Part shown: positions 51,574-59,279 of the stretch, piece by piece
Position numbering within the stretch: the first letter of the stretch is position 1
Layout of the letters: each line of letters begins with the position of its first letter
NCBI RefSeq assembly: GCF_016722785.1
Contig: NZ_JAEQNE010000008.1
Location: 186,001 to 250,000, forward strand
Direction: 5' to 3'
DNA length: 64,000 nt
From: Ramlibacter monticola
Lineage (GTDB): Bacteria; Pseudomonadota; Gammaproteobacteria; Burkholderiales; Burkholderiaceae_C
Notes under the pieces: generated by a model
Databases searched by the model: none
Told to the model about the DNA's origin: nothing
The model's input: only the letters and a program-made list of their open reading frames with translations
Made by a program: the position numbers and the translations under genes

Positions 51574-52194
51574 TCACACCGGCTGGTAGCACCCCGGCCG
51601 GTGGTTGTAGACCAGTGCCAGGTTCAGCGCCACCACCGCGAGGATCGACAGCGCCAGCCGGTGCGCGTCGCCCACGTACCAGCCGCCGCCCAGCACGATC
51701 AGCGCGTCGATCGCCATCTGGGTCTTGCCGGGGGGCCAGCCGAAGCGGTCCTGCAGGCGCAGCACCAGCACGTTGAGGCCGCCGAGGCTGGCGCGGTGGC
51801 GGAAGATGATCAGCATGCCCGCGCCGCACAGCAGGCCGCCCAGCACCGCCGCCAGCGCGCCATCGATCTGCTGCAGCGCCACTGCGCGCGGCAGCCACCA
51901 GGACAGCAGCGACAGCAGGCTCACCGCGATGGCGGTGCGGACGGTGAAGGCCCGCCCCATGCGGGTCCACGCCAGCAGGTAGAACGGAAGATTGACCAGG
52001 AACAGGATCGCGCCGAGGTCCAGGCCGGTGCCGTAGTGCAGCAGCAGGGCCAGGCCGACCAGGCCGCCCGGCACCAGGCCGGCGGACTTCATGAGGAAGA
52101 CGCCCAGCGCCACGAACAGGGTGCCCGTGAGCAGACCCTGCACGTCGTCCTGCAGGCGCTTCCAGGTGGCGAGGGTGAAGCGGGGGTAAACCAT
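51574..52194 (-). CDS. YitT-family integral membrane protein
   Basis: 206 aa from the ATG at 52194 (a start 22 codons earlier is possible). Five or six hydrophobic segments with the YitT motif LKSAGLVPGGLVGLALLLHY-like (FLMKSAGLVPGG) and IFRHRASLGGLNVLVLRLQ. Uncharacterised membrane family. Divergent from hppD across 220 bases. Confidence 0.85.
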   Translation of the reverse strand: MVYPRFTLATWKRLQDDVQGLLTGTLFVALGVFLMKSAGLVPGGLVGLALLLHYGTGLDLGAILFLVNLPFYLLAWTRMGRAFTVRTAIAVSLLSLLSWWLPRAVALQQIDGALAAVLGGLLCGAGMLIIFRHRASLGGLNVLVLRLQDRFGWPPGKTQMAIDALIVLGGGWYVGDAHRLALSILAVVALNLALVYNHRPGCYQPV

Positions 52195-52231
52195 GACCAC
52201 CCGACGATACGGCGGCCGGGCCGCAGGGGGA

Positions 52232-52263
52232 TTGACGCACGTCAGCGTCGGCTGCGGCACAAT
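52232..52263 (+). promoter_or_regulatory. Candidate promoter/operator of hppD
   Basis: TTGACG (52232-52237) overlaps an inverted repeat TGACG-CA-CGTCA. CACAAT lies 20 bases after TTGACG, too far for a good sigma-70 pair. The rest of the 220-base YitT/hppD gap shows nothing clear. Confidence 0.25.
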
Positions 52264-52414
52264 CGGGCGACATGCCCGGCTTCGCCCTTTTCATCGGAGA
52301 CCACCTCGCGCGCAGCGTGCGCGGGGTGCCGGGCGCGCCTCCTGCCTGACGACGCCCCTGCCGGCCCCGCCGGTGCCTTTCATCGTCGTTTCCCTTTCCC
52401 CGCAGGAGTTCGCA

Positions 52415-53497
52415 ATGGCTGATCTGTTCGACAACCCCATGGGCCTGATGGGCTTCGAGTTCGTCGAGTTCGCCTCCCCCACCCCCGGCCAGCTCGAGGC
52501 GCTGTTCGAGAAGATGGGCTTCACCCTGGTCGCCAAGCACCGTTCCAAGGACGTGCTGCTGTACCGCCAGGGCGAGATCAATTTCATCGTCAACCGCGAG
52601 CCGAAGTCGCAGGCCGCCTACTTCGCCGCCGAACACGGACCGTCCGCCTGCGGCCTGGCGTTCCGGGTGCGCGACGCGCACCGGGCGTATTACCGCGCGC
52701 TGGACCTGGGCGCGCAGCCGATCGACATCCCGACCGGCCCCATGGAATTGCGCCTGCCCGCGATCAAGGGCATCGGCGGCGCGCCGCTGTACCTGATCGA
52801 CCGCTTCGAGGACGGCAAGTCGATCTACGACATCGACTTCGAGTTCATCGAGGGCGTGGACCGCCATCCGAAAGGCGTCGGGCTCAAGCTGCTGGACCAC
52901 CTGACCCACAACGTCTACCGCGGCCGCATGGCCTTCTGGGGCGGCTTCTACGAGAAGCTGTTCAACTTCCGCGAGATCCGCTACTTCGACATCCAGGGCG
53001 AATACACGGGCCTGACCTCCAAGGCCATGACGGCGCCGGACGGCCGCATCCGCATCCCGCTGAACGAGGAATCCTCCCGGGGCTCCGGCCAGATCGAGGA
53101 GTTCCTCATGAAATTCAACGGCGAGGGCATCCAGCACGTGGCGCTGCTCACCGACGACCTCCTCGCCACGGTGGACCAGCTGCAGATGAACGGGATCCCG
53201 CTGATGACGGCGCCCAACGACGTCTACTACGAGATGCTGGAGGAGCGCCTGCCCGGCCACGGCCAGCCCGTGGGCGAACTGCAGGCGCGCGGCATCCTGC
53301 TGGACGGGTCCACCGAAGGGGGGAAGAAGCGCCTGCTGCTGCAGATCTTCTCCGAGACGCTGCTGGGTCCGGTCTTCTTCGAGTTCATCCAGCGCCAGGG
53401 CGATGAGGGTTTCGGGGAAGGCAACTTCAAGGCGCTGTTCGAGTCGCTGGAGCGCGACCAGATCCGGCGCGGCGCGCTTGCGGGCGCGGCTCCCTAG
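52415..53497 (+). CDS. hppD: 4-hydroxyphenylpyruvate dioxygenase
   Basis: Non-haem iron enzyme turning 4-hydroxyphenylpyruvate into homogentisate in tyrosine breakdown. 360 aa, ATG behind AGGAG. Two vicinal-oxygen-chelate domains; iron ligands His162 (LLDHLTHNV), His241 (GIQHVAL) and Glu323 (GPVFFEFIQ). Full length. Homogentisate dioxygenase and fumarylacetoacetase genes are not in the window; the exported FAH-like protein at 11779 is too divergent in location to count. Confidence 0.97.
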   Translation: MADLFDNPMGLMGFEFVEFASPTPGQLEALFEKMGFTLVAKHRSKDVLLYRQGEINFIVNREPKSQAAYFAAEHGPSACGLAFRVRDAHRAYYRALDLGAQPIDIPTGPMELRLPAIKGIGGAPLYLIDRFEDGKSIYDIDFEFIEGVDRHPKGVGLKLLDHLTHNVYRGRMAFWGGFYEKLFNFREIRYFDIQGEYTGLTSKAMTAPDGRIRIPLNEESSRGSGQIEEFLMKFNGEGIQHVALLTDDLLATVDQLQMNGIPLMTAPNDVYYEMLEERLPGHGQPVGELQARGILLDGSTEGGKKRLLLQIFSETLLGPVFFEFIQRQGDEGFGEGNFKALFESLERDQIRRGALAGAAP

Positions 53498-53702
53498 GCG
53501 TGACGGCTGAGGCGAAGCAGGACGACAGCGCCCCGGCGCCCTCCCGTACGCCTCAACCCTTCGGCGCAGTTGGCGGACGGGTGCCGCTGCGCCGGTCCTA
53601 CACGGCGTTGGCCCGGCGGACCTGACCATGCTCCCCACCAGCGCAGACCTCCAGTCTTCATTTCCGTCGCCTGCAGATGCGCTTACGTTCCGGGAGAACA
53701 AC

Positions 53703-54011
53703 GTGATCAAGACCGTCCTGCTCTGCGCCGCCGCCGCCGCCTTCGCCCTTCCCACCTTCGCCCAGGAGCTCATCGCCCGCCAGGGCGACGACTCGGTGCG
53801 CCTGTCCGAGAACGCCTGCAACAGCGAACTGGTGCTGCGTCGCCTGGAGCCCGCCACCGTCGCCGAGTACAAGGCTGCCTCGGCCGTGTTCCAGGGCCAG
53901 CGCTACACCGCCTGCTGGCGCATCATGGGCAACGTCGCCCACCTCGTCTACGAAGACGGCGACCAAGGCATCATCCCGGTGCGGGAGCTGAAGCCCGACC
54001 TGACCGCCTGA
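53703..54011 (+). CDS. Secreted hypothetical protein
   Basis: 102 aa from the GTG at 53703 behind GGGAGAACAAC: signal peptide IKTVLLCAAAAAFALPTFA, then QELIARQGDDSVRLSENACN. Two Cys in the mature part (ENACNSE and YTACWRI) could pair. No known domain. The 205 bases between hppD and this start hold nothing I can name. Upstream of an orphan response regulator, spacing 86 bases. Confidence 0.7.
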   Translation: MIKTVLLCAAAAAFALPTFAQELIARQGDDSVRLSENACNSELVLRRLEPATVAEYKAASAVFQGQRYTACWRIMGNVAHLVYEDGDQGIIPVRELKPDLTA

Positions 54012-54097
54012 CGCCGGTCCGCCGGCGAGGTCCGCCCGCAGGCCGGACCGTCCGCCCGCACGCGTGTCATGCACAATCCGGGCACTGCCCGTCCGCC

Positions 54098-54781
54098 ATG
54101 ACACGCGTCCTCATCATCGACGACGATCCCACCACTTCCGCCACCCTGGCCGCCGTCGTGCGGCGCCAGGGCTGGGAACACCACGTCTGCGGCGACCTGG
54201 CCACGGCCTGGGAAGCGCTTCGCGCCACGCCCTTCGATTCCGTCCTGCTGGACCTCGGTCTACCTGACGGCGACGGCACGGACCTGCTGCAGAAGCTGCG
54301 CCGTTCGTCGGCCGGTGAGTTGCCGGACGCCAAGACCCCAGTGCTCGTGATCTCGGCGCGTTCCCAGTTGCGTTCGCGCCTGACCGCGCTGGACCTCGGC
54401 GCCGACGGCTACGTGATCAAGCCCGTGCACCTGGAAGAGGTGGCGGCCGTCCTGCGCGCCCTGCTGCGGCGGCGCACCACCCTGTCGGCCGGCCAGATCG
54501 CCCACAAGGACCTGGTGCTGGACCCGAACAGCCGCTTCGTGCAGCGCGCCGGCCAGGCCGTGGAGCTGACCGAGCAGGAGTTCGCGGTGCTGCTGGCGCT
54601 GCTGGAAGACCGGCCGCGCCCGCTGAGCCGCGCCGAGATCCAGGAACGCACCGGCAACCGTGTCGGCGACGGCGGCGCCGTGGAAGTGCACGTGCACCAC
54701 CTGCGCAAGAAGCTGGGCGACGAGCTGATCCAGACCGTCCGCGGGGTCGGCTACCGCATCCCCACGGATCCGGCGCCTTGA
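54098..54781 (+). CDS. Orphan OmpR-family response regulator
   Basis: 227 aa. Receiver with D8-D10 pocket, acceptor D52 (VLLDLGLPDGDG), K in YVIKPVHLEE; winged helix ending HVHHLRKKLGDELIQTVRGVGYRI. No kinase gene is adjacent. Its TGA overlaps a TTG start of crcB, so it is co-translated with the fluoride channel. What it senses is unknown. Confidence 0.9.
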   Translation: MTRVLIIDDDPTTSATLAAVVRRQGWEHHVCGDLATAWEALRATPFDSVLLDLGLPDGDGTDLLQKLRRSSAGELPDAKTPVLVISARSQLRSRLTALDLGADGYVIKPVHLEEVAAVLRALLRRRTTLSAGQIAHKDLVLDPNSRFVQRAGQAVELTEQEFAVLLALLEDRPRPLSRAEIQERTGNRVGDGGAVEVHVHHLRKKLGDELIQTVRGVGYRIPTDPAP

Positions 54782-55164
54782 GCGGCGCCGGGCTTCTGCT
54801 GTCGGTGGGCGCGATCTGCGCCGGCGCGTCCCTCGGCGCCTTGCTGCGCTGGGTGCTCGGCCTGCAGCTCAATCACCTGCTGCCTTCCCTGCCGCTCGGC
54901 ACCCTGGCGGCCAACCTGATCGGGGGCTATGCCATCGGCCTGGTGCTGGGGTGGCTGGGGCAGCATCCGGAACTGCCGCCGCAGGTGCGCCTGTTCCTCG
55001 TCACCGGCCTGCTGGGCGGCCTCACGACGTTCTCGACCTTCTCGGCCGAAGTCGTCATGCACCTGACCCAGGGCCGGCACGGCTGGGCGATCCTGGTCGC
55101 CGTCACGCACCTGGCGGGATCGCTGGTGCTGACGGTGCTCGGGCTCGCAACGATCCGCGGCTAG
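54778..55164 (+). CDS. crcB: Fluoride ion channel CrcB/Fluc
   Basis: Dual-topology fluoride exporter. 128 aa with four helices and signatures GALLRWVLG, GTLAANLIGGYAIG and GGLTTFSTFSAEV, including the Phe track and polar Thr. Start is TTG sharing TTGA with the regulator stop. I see no crcB fluoride riboswitch upstream. Its stop overlaps the convergent sapC by 4 bases. Confidence 0.94.
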   Translation: MSGAGLLLSVGAICAGASLGALLRWVLGLQLNHLLPSLPLGTLAANLIGGYAIGLVLGWLGQHPELPPQVRLFLVTGLLGGLTTFSTFSAEVVMHLTQGRHGWAILVAVTHLAGSLVLTVLGLATIRG

Positions 55165-55910
55165 GCCGCGGCCGGCGCGGCGGGCGCCGCGTCGCCGCGC
55201 TGGGCGAGGCGGTCGGCCAGCAGCTGGATGTTCGACAGCGACGCCATGTGCAGCGAGACCATGTGCATCTCGCCGTTGCGGAACATGGTCAGCGCGGTGG
55301 CGTCCGGCAGTTCCAGCAGCTTCTTCTCGTCGACCACCAGCAGGCCGTTGAGCGTGAAGCTGCGGCCGTCGCGCAGGTTGGCGCGCGCGTTGGTCTCCTT
55401 CAGCAGGCCGTTGTCCTGCAGCCGCTTGCAGAAGGCCTCGGTGCGCAGGTACTCGCGCTGGTACTGGGTGAGGAACTCCAGGGCCTGCTTGAGGAAGGGC
55501 GTCTCCTGCCCCTTGTCGTCGAACAGGGGCTCGCCCTCGGTGTCGCTCAGGCCGGGATAGGCCTCGTCGATGCAGACCGCCAGCGACTGCCCCGGCACTT
55601 CGGCCAGCACGAAGGGATAGCGGCGCACGAAGGCGGGCAGGTAGCGCGCCAGCCAGCGGTCCTGCGCGTCCACGAACAGGTTCTCCTGGTCGCGCAGGCC
55701 CAGCACGGCGACCGGCACCACCTTGCCATTGGGCGAGCGCGTGAAGACGATCGCGTACTCCTTGGCGGCCTCGTTGAACTCGGCCCCGGCCAGGTACAGC
55801 GAGTTGGACTTGCGCGCGAAGGCGAAGCCCCCGGTGGGCTTCACGCGGCGCGTCCGGTGCTTCTCGCGATCCAGCAATGCCGGCTTCTCGTAATACATCT
55901 GCTGCGACAT
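55161..55910 (-). CDS. SapC family protein
   Basis: 249 aa from the ATG behind GAGGAGAA: MSQQMYYEKPALLDREKHR onward. SapC signature regions GFAFARKSNSLYLAGAEF and YPFVLAEVPGQSLAVCIDE, then EAFCKRLQDNGLL. SapC is named for S-layer association in Caulobacter; many Proteobacteria have it without S-layers. Cytosolic, function unsettled. Follows the CBS/CorC gene by 20 bases. Confidence 0.85.
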   Translation of the reverse strand: MSQQMYYEKPALLDREKHRTRRVKPTGGFAFARKSNSLYLAGAEFNEAAKEYAIVFTRSPNGKVVPVAVLGLRDQENLFVDAQDRWLARYLPAFVRRYPFVLAEVPGQSLAVCIDEAYPGLSDTEGEPLFDDKGQETPFLKQALEFLTQYQREYLRTEAFCKRLQDNGLLKETNARANLRDGRSFTLNGLLVVDEKKLLELPDATALTMFRNGEMHMVSLHMASLSNIQLLADRLAQRGDAAPAAPAAA

Positions 55911-55930
55911 GGAACTCTTCTCCTCTTTCC

Positions 55931-57232
55931 TCAGTGTTGCGCTTCCGCGGGCTGGTGCACGGCGACCGCCCGCACCTTGTCGATCCGGCGGCCGTCCAGG
56001 TCCACGACCTCGAACAACCAGTCGCCGCAGTCGATTCTCTCGCCAGGCCGGGGCAAGTGCCCGGAAACGGACATCAAAAGCCCGGCCAGCGTGTTGTAGC
56101 GTCCCTTTTCCTCTTCCGGCAAGCCCCGGATTTCCAGCCTTGCCTTCAGCTCCGAGACCGGCATCAGTCCGTCCAGCAGCCAGGAGCCGTCGTCGCACCG
56201 CGTCGCCCAGGCCTCGGTGTGCTCGCGGGGCTGCAGCTCGCCGGTGATCGCCTCCAGCAGGTCGTGCGGGGTGATCAGGCCCTGCACGACGCCGTACTCG
56301 TCCACCACGAAGACGATGCGCGCGGCCTCGCTGCGGAACTGCTCCAGCAGCTCCATGCCGCTGAGCGTTTCCGGCACGAACAGCGCCGGCACCACGTGCG
56401 GCTCCACCGGCCCCTCGTGCGCGGGGCCGAGCGAGATCAGGCGCGACACGCTGATCACGCCCAGCACGTCGTCCAGCGAACCGCGGCACACGGGGTACCA
56501 GGAGTGGGCCTCGCCCTCGCCGGCCCGCCGCAGCGCCTCGCGCACGCTGGTGGAGGCGTCGAGCCAGACCAGGTCCGAGCGCGGAACCATCATGGAGGTG
56601 AGCGCCCGGTCGTCGAGGTGGAACACGTTGCGCACCATCTGGTGCTCGTGCTGCTCGATCACGCCGGCATCGACGCCTTCTTCCAGGCTGTGGGCGATCT
56701 CCTCCTCCGTCATGCCGCGGGGGGTGGTCGTGTCGATGGCCAGCAGCTTCAGCACCGCCTGGGTCGACCCGGACAGCAGCTTCACGAAGGGCCCTGCCGC
56801 CTGGGACAGCCAGCGCATCGGCCGCGCCGCCCAGCGCGACACCGGCTCGGGGTAGAGCTGGCCGATGCGCTTGGGCACCAGCTCGCCGAAGATGATCGTG
56901 ACGTAGGTGATGATGGCCACCACGATCGCCGTCGCGGCGATGGCCGACGGCCGCTGCGGGATGCCCCAGCCGGCCAGCCAGTGGGCGAGGTCGTCGCTGA
57001 AGGCGGCCTCGCCGATGATGCCGTTGATGACGCCGATCGAGGTGATGCCGACCTGCACGGTCGACAGGAACCGCGTCGGCTGCTCCATCAGCTTCAGCGC
57101 CGCGTTCGCCCCCCCGTCGCCGGCTTCGGCCATCGCCACCAACCGGGCCTTGCGGCTGGAGGCCAGCGCCATTTCGGACATGGCGAACAGGCCGTTCAGC
57201 AAGGTGAGCAGCGCGATCAGCAGGAAATCCAT
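55931..57232 (-). CDS. CNNM/CorC-type protein: DUF21, CBS pair, transporter-associated domain
   Basis: 433 aa. N-terminal DUF21 membrane domain (FAMSEMALASSRKARL, then segments to about 145), a CBS pair (about 205-330, VMVPRSDLVWLD-like MMVPRSDLVWLD and FVVDEYGVVQGLITPHDLLE), and a C-terminal CorC/HlyC domain. Related to magnesium/cobalt efflux factors and 'hemolysin' annotations. Upstream of sapC on the same strand. Confidence 0.9.
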   Translation of the reverse strand: MDFLLIALLTLLNGLFAMSEMALASSRKARLVAMAEAGDGGANAALKLMEQPTRFLSTVQVGITSIGVINGIIGEAAFSDDLAHWLAGWGIPQRPSAIAATAIVVAIITYVTIIFGELVPKRIGQLYPEPVSRWAARPMRWLSQAAGPFVKLLSGSTQAVLKLLAIDTTTPRGMTEEEIAHSLEEGVDAGVIEQHEHQMVRNVFHLDDRALTSMMVPRSDLVWLDASTSVREALRRAGEGEAHSWYPVCRGSLDDVLGVISVSRLISLGPAHEGPVEPHVVPALFVPETLSGMELLEQFRSEAARIVFVVDEYGVVQGLITPHDLLEAITGELQPREHTEAWATRCDDGSWLLDGLMPVSELKARLEIRGLPEEEKGRYNTLAGLLMSVSGHLPRPGERIDCGDWLFEVVDLDGRRIDKVRAVAVHQPAEAQH

Positions 57233-57307
57233 GAATCAGGACAAAATTCCATCGTTGCACTTTACTGCAAGGAGCCGGGCGGGCCTGCCGCGCGGCCCTG
57301 CCGCCGG

Positions 57308-58288
57308 ATGCCCCCAACCCCGACCACACCCGAACTGGACGACGCGCTGTGGGCCGACATGCAGGCCCAGCCCCGCGCCGACCAGCTCCCGCTGCTGGCG
57401 CACTACACCTCGATCCTGACGCTGGAGCGCATCGCGCAGACGGGCGAGATCTGGTTCTCCAACCCGCTCTACATGAACGACGTGGACGAGTTGCGCTACG
57501 GCATGAACCTGGGGCTGCACGCCGTGCGCAGCCACACCGGGCTGCGGGAGGCCTGCCCGCCGGCGCACTACAACGCGCTGCTCGACGCCTTCGATGCGCT
57601 CTTCACCGCCTTCGACAGCGAGTCGGCCTTCGACGTCTATGTCTTCAGCTGCTCCCACCACGACGACGCCATCGGCGACGACGGCCTGCTGTCGATGTGG
57701 CGCGGCTACGGCGGCGACGGCAACGGCGTGGCCATCGTGTTCGACCTGCAGCCGCTGCTCGCGGCCGATTCGCCGCTGCTGGTGCACCAGGTCCAGTACC
57801 TCTCGTACGAGGAAAGCGAAGCCTGGATGGAGCGCAAGCTGCAGGGCTTCGCCGATGCCCTGCGGCACGCCGGCGGGCCGGTGGGCGGCATGGAGGCGGC
57901 TGCCGCGTCGCTGTTCGAGCGCATCAAGCTGTTCGCCCTGTTCACCAAGCACCGCGGCTTCCACGAGGAACGCGAGTGGCGCCTGGTGTACCTGCGCGAA
58001 CGCGACCGGCAGGGGCTGTTCACGCAACAGCTGCATTACGCGATCGGGCCGCGCGGCATCGAGCCGCGCCTGCGCTTCACGCCCAACGCCCTCGGCGCCG
58101 CGCACCTGGGGAGCAGCCTGCAGCAGATGGTGCGCCGGATCATCCTGGGACCGGTGCTGGCCACGCCGCTGGCGCTGCGCTCGGTGGAGCGCATGCTGGA
58201 GATCTACCAGCCGGCCTGGGCCCGCCGCGTGAAGCGTTCCAGCACGCCCTACCGCTCGCAACGGATGCAGTCATGGCCCACTATCTGA
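57308..58288 (+). CDS. DUF2971-family protein
   Basis: 326 aa. LAHYTSILTLERIAQTGEIWFSNPLYMND at the start, then YVFSCSHHDD and LSMWRGYGGDGNGVAIVFDL, the DUF2971 core, and a later KHRGFHEEREWRLVY. No signal or membrane segment. The family is widespread, sporadic and often near defence or stress genes, but unassigned. Its last 16 bases overlap apaH in another frame. Confidence 0.85.
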   Translation: MPPTPTTPELDDALWADMQAQPRADQLPLLAHYTSILTLERIAQTGEIWFSNPLYMNDVDELRYGMNLGLHAVRSHTGLREACPPAHYNALLDAFDALFTAFDSESAFDVYVFSCSHHDDAIGDDGLLSMWRGYGGDGNGVAIVFDLQPLLAADSPLLVHQVQYLSYEESEAWMERKLQGFADALRHAGGPVGGMEAAAASLFERIKLFALFTKHRGFHEEREWRLVYLRERDRQGLFTQQLHYAIGPRGIEPRLRFTPNALGAAHLGSSLQQMVRRIILGPVLATPLALRSVERMLEIYQPAWARRVKRSSTPYRSQRMQSWPTI

Positions 58289-59115
58289 TCGGCGACATCC
58301 AGGGCTGCGACGCGCCGCTGGGACGGCTGCTGGAGAAGATCGCCTTCTCGCCGAGCCGCGACACGCTCTACCTGCTGGGCGACCTCGTGAACCGGGGGCC
58401 GGACTCGGCCGCCGTGCTGCGGCGCCTCATGGCCCACGGCGATGCCGCGCGCTGCCTTCTCGGCAACCACGACCTGAGCCTGCTGGCGGTGGCGCATGGC
58501 CACCGCGCGCCGCACCGCAACGACACGATGGACGGGATCCTGCAGGCGGACGATCGCGAGGCCATGCTCGATTGGTTGCGGCACCGCTCGCTGGCACTCC
58601 ATGCCCACGGCGTGCTGATGGTGCATGGCGGCGTGCTGCCGCCCTGGGACCTGGCGCAGGCCCTGGCGCTGGCCGCCGAAGTGGAAGCGGTGCTGCGCGG
58701 CCCGGACCCCGACGCCTTCCTGGCGCGGATGTGGGGCAACCAGCCGGACCACTGGGAGGACGGCCTCGCCGGCGCGGACCGCCTGCGGGTGATCGTGAAC
58801 GCGCTCACGCGCCTGCGCTTCTGCACGCCGGAGGGCGTGATGGACATGAAGGCGTCCGGCGGCCTGGACAAGGCGCCGCCCGGCATGCTCGCCTGGTTCG
58901 ACGTGCCGGACCGCCGCAGCGCGGGCACCTGCATCGCCTTCGGGCACTGGTCGACGCTGGGCTACATCCGGCGGCCGGACATCATCTCGCTGGACACGGG
59001 CTGCGTGTGGGGAGGCTGCCTGAGCGCCTTGCGCCTGGACGAAAGCGGCGCGGGCGCGCACGAGCTCATACAGGAGCAGTGCGAGCAGGCGCAGGTGCCG
59101 GGGGCTGTGGACTGA
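58273..59115 (+). CDS. apaH: Symmetrical diadenosine tetraphosphatase ApaH
   Basis: Hydrolyses Ap4A to two ADP and removes Np4 caps from RNA. 280 aa, metallophosphatase motifs GDIQGC, LGDLVNRGPDS, LLGNHD and VHGGVLPPWD; FGHWSTLGY near the end. Usual length. ATG lies 16 bases inside the DUF2971 gene. A long palindrome follows in the convergent gap with rhlE. Confidence 0.95.
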   Translation: MAHYLIGDIQGCDAPLGRLLEKIAFSPSRDTLYLLGDLVNRGPDSAAVLRRLMAHGDAARCLLGNHDLSLLAVAHGHRAPHRNDTMDGILQADDREAMLDWLRHRSLALHAHGVLMVHGGVLPPWDLAQALALAAEVEAVLRGPDPDAFLARMWGNQPDHWEDGLAGADRLRVIVNALTRLRFCTPEGVMDMKASGGLDKAPPGMLAWFDVPDRRSAGTCIAFGHWSTLGYIRRPDIISLDTGCVWGGCLSALRLDESGAGAHELIQEQCEQAQVPGAVD

Positions 59116-59127
59116 GTGACGCGCGAT

Positions 59128-59250
59128 GAACAGCCATTAACGCAAAAGCCGCGAAAGGAAGGAAGCAAAAGCCGCAAAAGGACATCCATGGAAGGATGTT
59201 CCTTTCGCGGCTTTTGCGCTGCTTTCGCGGCTTTTGCGTTAAAGGCTGTT
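59128..59250 (-). repeat. ~123-bp near-perfect palindrome between convergent genes
   Basis: Arms of about 57 bases with few mismatches and a 6-base centre near CATGGAA. Each arm holds two copies of a unit CGCAAAAGCCGCGAAAGG. It fills the apaH/rhlE gap, both genes pointing towards it. Same architecture as 8592-8710, including a shared GGATGTTC at the centre, though the arm units differ. Likely a bidirectional terminator and a dispersed repeat. Confidence 0.85.
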
Positions 59251-59279
59251 GAAGTGCCCGCCCCTACCGCCCGCAAAGC

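Noticed and set aside
54700..54777. Fluoride (crcB) riboswitch before crcB
   Set aside because: The region is coding sequence of the response regulator and shows no riboswitch core.
59128..59250. CRISPR-like array from repeated GCAAAAGCCGCGAAAGG units
   Set aside because: Units are arranged as a single palindrome, with no regular unique spacers and no cas genes.
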